NCBI GenBank assembly: GCA_964036045.1
Contig: OZ038379.1
Location: 186,334,495 to 186,398,494, forward strand
DNA from: Eutreptiella sp. 'Long Island Sound 2002'
Lineage: Eukaryota > Euglenozoa > Euglenophyceae > Eutreptiales > Eutreptiaceae
Length of the DNA: 64,000 nucleotides
Direction: 5' to 3'
The position numbers and the translations under genes were made by a program. This document shows, one piece after another, positions 42,831-52,414 of this stretch. The notes below the pieces were generated by a model. That model searched no databases. It worked only from the letters and a program-made list of their open reading frames with translations, and was not told the origin of the DNA. Numbering within the stretch: position 1 is the first letter of the stretch; the number at the start of each line of letters is the position of its first letter.

Positions 42831-43182
42831 ACCGCCTGCGGCCGTCGTGTGTGCATGACACAGGTAAGGAGCCAGTCTGGGACCAGACCTGTTTCAGAAG
42901 CGTCTTCCTCTCATCGAACAGCGAAGTCGCCTCAGCCTTCTTTCAGGGGTCGGGCGTACTGATTCAATGCGCTCTCTGTCTTGGAATTGTGCGCATCCTG
43001 GATCTTCAAGAACAAATCTCCTACGAAGTGTGTTCAGGTGCGCGTCAACGGGCCCTGGTCACTATTCAACCTACCTTGCCCACCTTGCCCACAACCCGAT
43101 GCATTGAAGGCCGCTTCAGGCGGTACCATTCAGGACAAAAGTATCACAGTATCACGTTCAGTTGCCACGGTTCGGCAGTCAC

Positions 43183-43831
43183 CTTTGCAGACAGCATCGA
43201 TCATCTTGTCACCGATCTTGCACTCGGAGCCGAACTTGGTTTTCACAAGGGTCATATTCTCCTTCGTTTGGGAATCGAATTGAGGATTAACTGCAGGAGT
43301 GGCGTGCATTATGATGGAGTGCCCTCTGCAGCGCTTGGTGCAACGCTTTCCGTCAGCGAGCACTTTTGCCAGTGAGGGCACGTAGTGCAGATTTTTGCGG
43401 GAGCAATTGTGCAGTGTCCAGTGGAGACATACCAATCAGACAATTGCCGAAAACCCACAAATCATTTCTGATGACGTGGGGCTTTGTATCGATTTTCTGC
43501 AGCCAAAAGAAGAGGAGAGTTGGCAGCGCCTCACCGCTGTGTCGTCAAGCATCTTTGCATTTGTTGTGCACAGTGCACAACTTGTGCAGTGGATCTTGCA
43601 CAACTTGAAGTCCACGCAACTACCCCCAGACTACGACAAGAACTCAATGATCGAAAACTACACAAAAAAGATCAAAACGCATCGAAGGGCGCACAGGTTT
43701 GCCCCCCCCCGCTGAAATACCTTCCTCTTCAATTTTTCACCGATCTTGTCAGTTATCTGGTCGAGGATGTACTGCACGTGCTTTCCGCCCTTGAACGTCC
43801 AAATGCTGTTGACGAAGCTGCAGTGCTGAAA
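43183..43831 (-). CDS. TOP2: DNA topoisomerase II, three exons from the end of the ATPase/transducer domain (partial)
   Basis: Type II topoisomerase passes one duplex through a transient break in another, using ATP. Three exons on the minus strand splice in frame. Exon 1, 43,721-43,831, encodes FQHCSFVNSIWTFKGGKHVQ; the family motif is SFVNSI..GG.HV. Exon 2, 43,433-43,496, encodes KPHVIRNDLWVFGNCLI. Exon 3, 43,183-43,290, begins VNPQFDSQTKENMTL and contains KFGSECK. NP.FDSQTKE is a hallmark of the eukaryotic enzyme. Introns of 224 and 142 bp have GTATTT and GTATGT donors and CTGCAG acceptors; the donor after exon 3 is probably GTGACT. The codon split across exons 2 and 3 gives the expected valine. 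I found neither the upstream GHKL ATPase exons nor the downstream EGDSA exon, so this is a gene fragment or a gene with very long introns. Confidence 0.85.
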
Positions 43832-44192
43832 CTGTGACCATCATTGCTCATGCGCGACAGCGCGCTGGTAGATCGGGCGGCTGGGAGAGGGCCCCGGCCG
43901 CCACCGGAACCCCTGAACCTGAACTAGAAGTGAAAACGGCCATCTGGAGCAAGTGGCGTGTTTTTTTCGCATCTGAAAGGAAACTATAATATGCATCGGA
44001 CTCGGAATTGAATTCCGCACAAACCGATGTGAGCGAAAAATGCTCAAATGCAGTAGAAAAATTGACCTTTTGGGCAGACGGCAATTCCGAATGTGGGATA
44101 ATTTCGGGACAGAGCGTTATGTGTTACGGACATGAATTATTCTGTTTCTGACATGAAATGATTATTTCCTTTACAGATATGAAATTATTTAG

Positions 44193-44820
44193 CCCATGGA
44201 TCTCCTTGGGCCAACCCTTGCCCATGGATCTCCTTGGGCCAACCCTTGCCCTTGGATCTCCTTGGGCCAACCCTTGCCCATGGATCTCCTTGGGCCAACC
44301 CTTGCCCATGGATCTCCTTGGGCCAACCCTTGCCCATGGATCTCCTTGGGCCAACCCTTGCCCATGGATCTCCTTGGGCCAACCCTTGCCCATGGATCTC
44401 CTTGGGCCAACCCTTGCCCATGGATCTCCTTGGGCCAACCCTTGCCCATGGATCTCCTTGGGCCAACCCTTGCCCATGGATGTCCTTGGGCCAACCCTTG
44501 CCCATGGATCTCCTTGGGCCAACCCTTGCCCATGGATCTCCTTGGGCCAACCCTTGCCCTTGGATCTTCTTGGGCCAACCCTTGCCCATGGATCTCCTTG
44601 GGCCAACCCTTGCCCATGGATCTCCTTGGGCCAACCCTTGCCCATGGATGTCCTTGGGCCAACCCTTGCCCATGGATCTCCTTGGGCCAACCCTTGCCCA
44701 TGGATCTCCTTGGGCCAACCCTTGCCCATGGATCTCCTTGGGCCAAACCTTGCCCATGGATCTCCTTGGGCCAACCCTTGCCCATGGATCTCCTCGGGCC
44801 AACCGTTGCCCATGGATGTC
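44193..44820. repeat. 28-bp minisatellite, about 22 copies
   Basis: The unit contains CCATGGATCTCC, TTGGGCCAACCC and TTGCC, with a strict 28-bp period from 44,193 to about 44,820. Variants are few: ATGGATGTCC in three or four copies, CTTGGATC in two, one CTTCTTGGG, one CTCCTCGGGCC. Neither strand of the consensus has a stop, and 28 is not a multiple of three, so overlapping frames of 217-383 codons appear on both strands. They are artefacts. The array lies about 360 bp upstream of the topoisomerase exon 1, in what could be an intron. Confidence 0.97.
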
Positions 44821-44989
44821 TTGCGGACGTGTTGCCAACGGCTTCTCCTATTTTGGGGTGCACCGTTTGTTGTTTTTCGGGCGTGTTTATTTTTTTTGTC
44901 GTGTGTGCCTATTTGTTGCCGTAGAATGTTGCGGAACATCATTGCGGTAGGTTGAAAGAAGACGAAATATGAATTAATGGGCCCTTCCT

Positions 44990-45600
44990 TCGGTGGAACA
45001 CAAGTGGGTTGAATTGTGGTTCCTTTTGTTGAAGTAGGTTGTTGAAGAGAAATGGTGTCAACGTGGTGTTTCACAAATTGTTGCCGATGCACGCATGGAC
45101 GCATTGAGAGAGGAAGAAAAAATGAGGTGAGAGAAGAAGAAAATTGATGGTGTTGCAATAGTTTGATTGAAAATGTTGTTCGTTCCGCTGAACACAAGTA
45201 GGGTAGCGATATGGTATGTTGTCCCTTCCTTTCCCTGAACACCAGTAGGTTGGTTGAACACAAGTAGGTGAACACAAGTAGTTGTTAAACAGAAGTAGTT
45301 GAACATAATTAAACAGAAGTTGGTGAATACTCGAACACAAGTAGGTATATATAGAACAAGACAACCAGAGAACATGAATTTTTTTTGCGGAGTGAACGAA
45401 AGAAGAACAAATGTGAGTGTCATATGGTCATATGGTCATATGGTATGAATCTTCCCCTCTTTGATGGATGCCCTTGGCCGGTGTGACCGCATTGCTGAGT
45501 TGTTTAAACACAAGTGAGTCGAGATAGCAAGGGTGCGATTGAAAATTGGACGCAATTGCGTAAGTAAGTAAGGAAGTAAGTAAGTAAGTAAGGAAAAATA
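44990..45600. repeat. Short degenerate repeats and microsatellites
   Basis: A GAACACAAGTAGGT word and close variants recur about nine times between 44,995 and 45,350 and again near 45,500. Next come three TCATATGG-type 10-bp units at about 45,419-45,445 and an AAGT/AAGG tetranucleotide tract at about 45,558-45,597. No gene is visible; minus-strand frames across this stretch are translations of these repeats. Confidence 0.75.
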
Positions 45601-46867
45601 GCAAGGGTAGGTACTCCTCGAGGAGTATGTTGTCCAAGTAGGATGATGGAAGAGGAGAACCAGAACATGAACAAGAATTAATTAAACATGAAGATTGTTT
45701 ATGGTTGGATTGATTTATGGTTGGATGGAATTTCTTTTGCCGAATGGATACGTTGGCGATTCTAGCTACCATGAACACTGCATGACTGATGCCGTTCGTC
45801 TGTTTGGGATGTTTGGCCCAGTCCACTAACTACAAACCTCAAAATACTTGGCCCAGTCGCCCAACTACGAATGTCAAAGTCAATCAAGGTGTGACATCAT
45901 TTTAGCAAAATGACTCCCGCTTTTGCAAAAAGTGTGTGCTTGCACCTCCGTCTTTTCACAATGTGCCACCCAGACCGTGTTTCCAGAATGAGAGCAGCCA
46001 CTTTTCACCCAACTTTCTTGGCTGTTGAATTGGAACCTTTCTAGCCGCGAACTGAGCAGCTTCTAAAACCATGTCTGTAGAGTGTCTGTACAATGCCTCT
46101 AGAATTGGACAGACCCACACGAACCAAGTAGGTTAGCGGAGTACGGGCAAGTATTTTCTTCATTTTCAAATTTTAGCACCGAATCCACTACCTTGCTATA
46201 TTTGACACCCTAGAACCCCCCTGTGGCCATGATTGCGCCCAAAGCTTGACTTGACCCTAACTTACGGCAAAATGTCAACGGTTAGGGTTACGGTCAACTT
46301 CATCCATCTGTCAGTCCCCATTCAGACTTGTCCCATTTTAATTCACCGCCCCCCTTGTTGTCTTCGATTTCAAGGGTAGAGTGACGGCTTGGGACCAGTT
46401 ATTTACCCAGCAATCTAGTCATCCCGTTGTCAACCATTGGTCACCAACGACTTACAACTACCGTAATCGTGGAAAGGCGTAATTTGGAACACGGCGAAAG
46501 CTTCTAATGATGGATGAGTGAGTTGGATGTACGAATGAACATCTGTGTATGTTTCAGCTTTGAATGGGGACGACAGTTCATTTTCTCCTGCTGCCTGAAT
46601 CAGGGCGCTTCGCGACATACAAATCGCGATACCCTGTTTTGGTGTGTTCTGGTTCAACGGCCTTTTTTTTTCCTTTTCTAAGCTCGTGAGAGGTCGTTTC
46701 CAAAGTACAAAATATCAGCGTAATCAATTATGGCGCATACGCTGGGGAAAACCAACAATTGAAATTTCATGACAACCATTCCACTTCTAAATGCATACAT
46801 CATGGAAGACACCATACATAGACCATAGTTGACTGTCAAATTTCGATTTTTTTTCACGAACCCCTTC
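45601..46867. other. AT-richer unassigned stretch
   Basis: Composition is closer to balanced than in the flanking repeats. Open frames are short, the longest about 75 codons on the minus strand at 46,430-46,657, and none carries a motif or splice pattern I trust. No RNA gene was recognised. Confidence 0.5.
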
Positions 46868-47157
46868 CTCCTGCGGAGCAATGCCAACCTTTGACCCTAG
46901 CTCCTGAGGAGCCACGCCCCTAGCTCTTGAGGAGCAATGACCCTGGCTCCTTAGGAGCAAAATGCTTAACAAGACAACCGCCGCTCCTGAGAATCGCCGA
47001 CCCTGGAGGTGGCACAGGGTCGGTGCTCCTGAGGAGCATTTATCAGGGTCGGTGCTCCTGAGGAGCAGCACCAGGGTCGGTGCTCCTGAGGAGCCAGGGT
47101 CGGTGCTCCTGAGGAGCTGGCTCCTCAGGAGCAGGGTCGGCGATTCTCAGGAGCGGC
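46868..47157. repeat. Cluster of GCTCCTGAGGAGC palindromes within a 26-bp inverted repeat
   Basis: The 13-bp near-palindrome GCTCCTGAGGAGC and variants occur about nine times. Four or more copies are preceded by AGGGTCGGT at steps of about 23-28 bp. The outer ends at 46,980-47,005 and 47,132-47,157 are perfect reverse complements of 26 bp containing GAATCGCCGACCC. The 178-bp unit so bounded could fold on itself at two levels. No coding frame is credible here. It may be a small fold-back mobile element or a palindromic minisatellite. Confidence 0.85.
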
Positions 47158-47187
47158 CATCTCCCACCTACCCAAAACATGCACCCG

Positions 47188-48141
47188 CTACAAGTAGTTG
47201 CAGAATGCACGCTTGTAGATCAAGTCCGTTTTTGTGTCACCGGACTTGGGCTTTGCACCAGGATTGGCGTTAAGCTGACAAGCGGCGCGCAACTCTAGAA
47301 CTAGCTGCTTGCACGGGTCATCAATGAAAAGCTGGTCACGCTCCAACTGGCCAGATGCATCTGCTGGGTAGCCATCCGGCACCTTGCGCCACTCTCCACG
47401 GATGAGGACCTTGGGACGGGTGTCCTCCTCCTCGGTGGGAGTGTCCACGGAAGGTTGCGGCCTAGCCTCCGGGCTTTAAACGCTATGCTCGGCGGAGGCC
47501 TCCTTGCCTTCGAGTGGGGTGGGGGTGGCCTGAACACTGTCCTCCTTAGCCGAAAGTGCACCTTCAACTTGGGTGCTGGGGGGGGACTCAGGAGGGCCAG
47601 AAAGCTCGGTCACGCCCTCCACATCAGCACCGGGCACTTGAACGACCCGCACAGCACGATCAGCACTAACAATGCTGAGCACATAGTCCACAAAACCGGC
47701 ACCCATTGGGACAAGGGGCACATTGGAAAAAGCACCCCGGTGCTCCACCACCTGCTTCGCGATGTTCAAGCTTTGAAAACCACAAGACCAACCGTCCGTT
47801 TGGAATCCCAAGGCGCGGTGCTTGGTGGTTCGCGAAGATTTCTTCAAGGCCGACAAGAAAGGACGGATCAAATGAGTGGAGCTTAGGGGTTCCCAAACCC
47901 AAATAGTGAAAAGCTCCAACCGGACACGACAATCGAAGGCACACACAAACCAGTGCAACCCTTCCTTGTCATTGGAATTAACCACAAAAATGTGGCGGCG
48001 GCACCACCTCATGTTGGTCATTCTTTCGCCGGATTCAACTCTCTGCATGTACTTGGAGAGTCTCTTGATATATAGAACTGCGAGAGTCCACGCACGCGGT
48101 TCATCCATTTCATTGTGGCAGACCTCAGAAGTGGCCCACAA
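47188..48141 (-). pseudogene. C48 (Ulp1/SENP-like) cysteine peptidase, interrupted by an in-frame stop
   Basis: The family cleaves SUMO-like proteins; many copies in eukaryote genomes are carried by DNA transposons. On the minus strand the first 221 codons contain GLHWFVCAF with the catalytic His at about residue 63, and QTDGWSCGF with the oxyanion Gln at 114 and nucleophile Cys at 120. The acid is expected in a WDPL context but reads WEPL here, with Glu at 84. A TAA at 47,476-47,478 ends this frame, yet the same frame continues open for another 95 codons with a charged DTPTEEEDTRPK segment to 47,188. That suggests a decayed copy or a recoded or spliced-out stop. The 5' end overlaps an 85-bp repeat, so the true start is uncertain. 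Most likely transposon-derived. Confidence 0.7.
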
Positions 48142-48330
48142 GTGGGCAAGGTGGCTACATCACCCCTGCCGCCTCGGGGGTCCCCTCCGCTTCAGAGCGG
48201 GGGGCAGAATCACACGTGGCCCACAAGTGGGCAAGGTGGCTACATAACCCCTGCCGCCTCGGGGGTCCCCACCGCTTCAGAGCGGGGGGCAGAATCAGAA
48301 GTGGCCCGGAGGTGGGCACATTGCCTACAG
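48131..48330. repeat. 85-bp tandem repeat, about 2.4 copies
   Basis: GTGGCCCACAAGTGGGCAAG starts at 48,131 and again at 48,216, and a diverged GTGGCCCGGAGGTGGGCA at 48,301 begins a partial third copy. The 85-bp unit also contains CTGCCGCCTCGGGGGTCCCC and CTTCAGAGCGGGGGGCAG. It touches the 5' end of the C48 reading frame, so the first codons of that frame may come from the repeat. Confidence 0.95.
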
Positions 48331-48359
48331 GCAGGCATTTTTAGTAGAAATGGTAATTC

Positions 48360-48680
48360 TTCCTTTGTGGTAAGGTCGTGTAATTTTTGAATTTTCGTGG
48401 TAAACGCGTGTAGGAAAAAATCGTCACATCGTGTAATTTTTTTTTTGCGGTAAGTCGTGTAATTTTTTTTTCCCACTGTAAATGCGTGTAACAAAAAAAC
48501 CGTCAGGTCGTGTAATTTTTTTTTTGCTGTAAGTCGTGTAATTTTTTTTTTTTCGCTGTCAATGCGTGTAACAAAAAAACCGTCAGGTCGTGTAATTTTA
48601 CACGACTTACAGCAAACAAAAAAAATTACACGACCTGACGGTTTTTTTGTTACGCGCATTAACAGCAAAAAAAAATTACA
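48360..48680. repeat. T/A-tract repeat with an ~80-bp imperfect inverted repeat
   Basis: Units of the form GGTCGTGTAA, a T run, GCTGTAAGTCGTGTAA, a T run, then AATGCGTGTAACAAAAAAAC repeat directly from about 48,365 to 48,599. An inverted copy follows at 48,600-48,680, complementary to 48,458-48,539 with a 60-bp spacer that is itself one unit. The minus-strand open frame through here (48,240-49,148) is a translation of the repeat, not a gene. Confidence 0.85.
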
Positions 48681-48701
48681 TGAATTACAACATACACCAA
48701 T

Positions 48702-48830
48702 AGACCCCCCAATAGGCCCCCCAATAGGCCCCCCAATAGGCCCCCCAATAGGCTCCCCAATAGGCCCCCAATAGGCCCCCCACAAGGCCCCCGAAGAGGC
48801 CCCCCAAAAGGCCCTCCAATAGGCCCCCCA
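48702..48830. repeat. 12-bp minisatellite (AATAGGCCCCCC), about 10 degenerate copies
   Basis: AATAGGCCCCCC repeats in tandem with later units drifting to ACAAGGCCCCC, GAAGAGGCCCCCC and AAAAGGCCCTCC. The period is a multiple of three, so it translates as a Gly-Pro-Ile-Gly run on the minus strand, but no gene context supports coding. Confidence 0.9.
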
Positions 48831-49878
48831 GATCAGCAGCAGATCAGTGGCGACAATGTCATGGGCGCGTTTCACTGTGACAAACAGTGTGTGCCATGGC
48901 TTTGTGGTGCAGGAGAACATTCGTAACTTGGTTCTTTGTGTGTCCTGTTTGCCATGGTACTCTTCGTTTCGTGAAGGCAGACCGGTTGGTGAGCGATCTG
49001 TGGCCAGCGCGTCCGCCGGGCGGCTGCTGGGTACTGCAGTGATTTGTCCACAGTGCCGCGGGGGGGGGGGCGTTTCTGTACAGCGCGGGCACAGCGCACG
49101 GTGCGCCCCCCCTGTGCGCCTGTGCATGACCCCCTTACTGACTTTCATGCACCCCTTTGCAGGGCCGCCTTACTTCTTCTGCCTTGCCTTCTGCTCTGTG
49201 CTTGGACCGTCTGAATCTGCTATGTGCCGGCTGCCGTGCCGCGGGGGTCTGAAAAACAGGCTCAAAGGGCCAGGCCTTATGTTGTCCCATTGAAATGGGC
49301 TCACAGCAGGTTTTTGATAAAAAAACGGGGGGTGAACCAGATTTGCCTAAATTTCGTGTCACATCACTTTTTGGAGCAATTTCAGACGTCCTGCAAAGCT
49401 TCTGGTGGGCCCGGCCTTTCGGTGCCTAAATAGAGCCCCCCCACCCATCTCACGATCATGCTTTTTAGGTCCACAAGAAGACGAGGGGGAATATGAGCGA
49501 AATGTACTACTGCACACCACCACAACAACACATGTACGCATTCCTTCTCAAACCCAAGGCTGATTCAACCCCCTCCCATACACACGCTTGATGCCCATGC
49601 TTGCGCATGTGCCGTGTCATTCACGTACGAAATACTGTGCAACACACGTTTTCAGCCACACATGCTGTGCCATGCAACCTCTATCATCCTACGTGTACCC
49701 TACATCGCACGCCTGTGAACTAATGGCTCTCTTGTGTGACTTGCCTGTGTTTCCCCCCTCTTTCAAATCGCAGACACTGCCCCCCCCCCTCCCTACGCCG
49801 AACCGACGGTTTCGACCGTCGTTGGGCAGTGTCCACGTCCGGGAGCACTCACACGAGGTCCTGAGGATTCTCAGAGAA
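48831..49878. other. Unassigned stretch with one copy of a dispersed motif
   Basis: A G run at 49,060-49,070 is followed by the dispersed motif ending in CAGCGCGGGCACAGCGC (49,081-49,097). Open frames on both strands are short and lack recognisable domains. Nothing else stands out. Confidence 0.5.
49081..49097 (+). repeat. Dispersed CAGCGCGGGCACAGCGC motif, copy 1
   Basis: The exact 17-mer recurs at about 62,464-62,480, and both copies are preceded by a G run and CGTTT. A shorter form, CACAGCGCGCGCACAGCGCA, is at about 62,722-62,741. Repeated context over three loci more than 13 kb apart suggests the end of a dispersed element rather than chance GC richness. Confidence 0.6.
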
Positions 49879-50208
49879 TTAGGCAGATACACGGCTCTGT
49901 GGGTCACCGGGCCTTCGGCAAACAGACAAATCCCCTGATTTCGTTTGAGGGGCAAGGGGTTCGCCAACCCGCGGTCCGCAAGCAAGCGACGGCAATACTG
50001 GCACTCGACCGACGACGATTGACCCGAGAGCGCAAGCGATAGGCCGGTTATCGCCGGGTGGAGCGCCCACCGCCGGGTGCACAAGGGGCACAATCATCAG
50101 GAAGTCCCTGAAGTCCCTGTCATCAACGGCCCAGGGGCGTGTGTGTTCCTTCACAAAAAAAGCAAAGAAAGCAGGGGCAGGGCTTGCCTCCGCCTTAGGC
50201 TCCGGCAA
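49879..50208 (-). pseudogene. Possible hAT-family transposase fragment
   Basis: A minus-strand frame reads FFAFFVKEHTRPWAVDDRDF, then RDFLMIVPLVHPAVGAPPG. This resembles the conserved hAT segment just before the DDE core: an aromatic-rich helix, ipF..v....F...l, then a proline pair. No DDE core, dimerisation domain or terminal repeats were found nearby, and sequence on both sides loses the match. It lies just downstream of the lipase exons on the same strand. Assignment rests on pattern only. Confidence 0.3.
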
Positions 50209-50380
50209 AGCCTCCCTCTAATGCTTGAGATGGTGCCAGTGGTCGGCGGCTCACTGCGTGAGAATATGACACCCAGGTAGCGGACCACTCCAACTTGCAA
50301 AAACGTCGGTAAGTTTTCTCTCCCAAGAGGACCAGTGGGCGTCCTGCAGGCACGTCCCGATCATCACGCAGACGTCATAC

Positions 50381-52153
50381 CAAATTGTCGAAATGGAAGC
50401 TGAAGCGCACGAGGCCGTCGTGCCAGTGCTGGAAGGCCTGATTCCCGGCCCGTGGGGCCCCGAAGGTGATCAGCCCAAGGCGGACGTGCGGCGCCACGAA
50501 GCCCCGCTGCTGCAGGTCCGTCGCGCACAGCGTGGCCACGGCGCCGCCGAGGCTGTGCCCGGTGATGTAGAGCTGGTCGTACCACGCCTGCTGCCGCACG
50601 ACGGCCCGGAAGACCGAGTCGCGCACGGCGAGCCACTGCGTGGCGAAGCCGGTGTGCACTTTGGGCCGGTTGCCCCAGCGCGGGGGGAAGCCCACGTCCC
50701 AGCCCTTGTGCCAGAACTTCAAGTCGAGGCACGCGTCCTTCTGGCTGAGGGTGCCCGCGAAGGAGATGATGATGATGCGCGTGGGCTGCCCCCGGACCAT
50801 TGCGGTGTGCGCCGCCATGAAGGCCTCGGTGCTGGTCTCCTCATCTTCGAACACCTGATGACACAATACAGCGCATGCGCGGGCTACGGCGCAGGGCATG
50901 CGACATCGCAGGCTACAGCGCAGGGCATGGGACACCGCAGGCTGCGGCACAGGGCATGGGACAGCGTAGGCTACGGCACAGGGCATGGGACAACGCAGGC
51001 TACAGCGCGGGGCATGGGACACCGTAGGCTACGGCGCAGGGCATGGGACACCACAGGCGACGGCGCAGGGCATGGGACACCGCAGGCTACGGCGCAGGGC
51101 AGGGGACACCGCAGGCTACGGCGCAGGGCATGGGACACCACAGGCTACGGCGCAGGGCATGGGACACCGCAGGCTACGGCGCAGGGCATGGGACACCACA
51201 GGCTACGGCGCAGGGCATGGGACACCGCAGGCTACGGCGCAGGGCATGGGACACCGCAGGCTACGGCGCAGGGCATGGGACACCACAGGCTACGGCACAG
51301 GGTATGGGACACCGCAGGCTACAGCGCGGGGCATGGGACACCGTAGGCTACGGCGCAGGGCATGGGACACCGCAGGCTACGGCGCAGGGCATGGGACACC
51401 ACAGGCTCTGGCGCAGGGCATGGGACACCGCAGGCTACGGGGCAGGGCAGGGGACACCGCAGGCTACGGCGCAGGGCATGGGATACTCGTTACCCTACAG
51501 TTCGGGCCCCTGCTATGGCACGCCACCGTGTGACTGCTCCAGTTGGAAGCAGAATTTCGCCGGAGAGAAGCAGTCTCACCGAGCCCAAGATCGCCCCAGA
51601 ATGCCCAACAACTGCTTTCCATAGACGATGACACGGCTTACCCTCACCACGCCTCTTGGTGCGTGGCATTCCTGCATCCCGAAAACGGTCATGGCATGCC
51701 AACAAAAGACGGATCGATCGCCACGCTGCGCAATGGGCCTGAAGATCGACAAGTTAGGGCCACGGTGCCTGTTCTCAGACTGCACGTCAGAGCCTGCTGA
51801 CTGCTGCTCTCTATCGGGCGCTCTTGCCCGTCTGCTGCAGGAGGGCACCAGTGTGCTCTAAAGGGGGGGGGGAGGGCTGCACCCAGACTGTCTGCATTTC
51901 GCTTCTGGCAGCCAATGAGCCCTTTGTGCCACGCATGATACGGGGAAGGGGGCATAGAGGGCGGCCAGAGCGCTGGCACACCTCAAGAATCTCCAGGTCG
52001 GCCTTCTCAGCCCATTCGAACAGCTTGGGGTGTTCGTTCATGGAGACGTAGTAGACGTGCACAGCGCACTGCGAAATAAGGGCCACGAAGTCGAACGAGT
52101 AGATGCCGGGGCACAGCAGCGCCAGGGCCCTGTTGATGTGGCAGCGCGACCGA
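50381..52153 (-). CDS. Class 3 (alpha/beta-hydrolase) lipase, two exons, partial
   Basis: Class 3 lipases hydrolyse triacylglycerols or membrane glycerolipids. Exon B (50,381-50,854) encodes IIIISFAGT (oxyanion strand, usually FRGT), LYITGHSLGGAVATL (nucleophile Ser in the GHSLGG elbow) and LITFGAPRAGNQAF. It ends RFSFHFDNL at a GTATGA donor, probably just around the catalytic Asp; the exon with the catalytic His was not found. Upstream exon A (51,982-52,153) encodes ALLCPGIYSFDF, HVYYVSMNEHPKLFEWAEKA and LEILE. It joins exon B in phase 0, giving ILE-VFEDEE. The 1,127-bp intron between them (GTGTGC...TCATCAG) contains a 29-bp minisatellite. The first exon with the start codon is not identified. 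The lipase identity is firm; completeness is not. Confidence 0.85.
50882..51486. repeat. 29-bp minisatellite, about 21 copies, inside the lipase intron
   Basis: The unit contains GGCTACGGCGCAGGGCATGG and GACACCGCA with a strict 29-bp period. Variants include GACACCACA, GCTACAGCGC and GGCAGGGGA. It ends about 27 bp from the intron's 3' splice site. 29 is not a multiple of three and the consensus lacks stops on the plus strand, so phantom frames of up to 317 codons arise. Confidence 0.97.
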
Positions 52154-52414
52154 CTGCTGGATGCAGCACGCGGCGTCCAGTGTGCACCGCCTGGCTGCCC
52201 AGTGGGTGCATATCGGCACAGACTATGTGCGCCCCTTCGTGCGTGCTGGGCGCTTACTATGTGCCTACGTGCCCTATGTGGTCACTACTTAGAGGATTCA
52301 TACCCTCCTGCGGCCAGCGCCGCTACGAAGGACAAGAGGAAAGGGCAAGGCGCCTACAGCCTTTTTCTATGGTGCTGATGGCGCAGCGGGTACTTAGAGC
52401 GCAGGTTGCATCCG
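52154..52414. other. Upstream flank of the lipase gene
   Basis: A 5' exon of the lipase is expected on this side, but I could not pick one out. CTGCTGGATGCAG near 52,155 marks the acceptor side of exon A on the minus strand. Nothing else is supported. Confidence 0.4.

Noticed and set aside
42851-43182. Next downstream topoisomerase II exon
   Set aside because: The frames here lack the expected GIVE or EGDSA segments; a GIVRIL string appears only on the wrong strand.
43395-43715. 106-codon plus-strand frame that looks protein-like
   Set aside because: It lies antisense to topoisomerase II exon 2 and its flanking intron, and has no recognisable family of its own.
44124-45275. 383-codon minus-strand frame rich in GQGLAQGDPWARVG
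   Set aside because: Its body is the 28-bp minisatellite read through; equally long frames exist on the opposite strand and in other phases.
46270-46295. GGTTAGGGTTACGG, telomere-like
   Set aside because: Only a single imperfect TTAGGG occurs; there is no tandem run.
48240-49148. 302-codon minus-strand frame
   Set aside because: It is built from the 12-bp minisatellite and the T/A-tract inverted repeat; no domain is present.
50393-51346. 317-codon plus-strand frame opposite the lipase exon
   Set aside because: It is the antisense of exon B followed by the 29-bp minisatellite; the lipase motifs are all on the minus strand.
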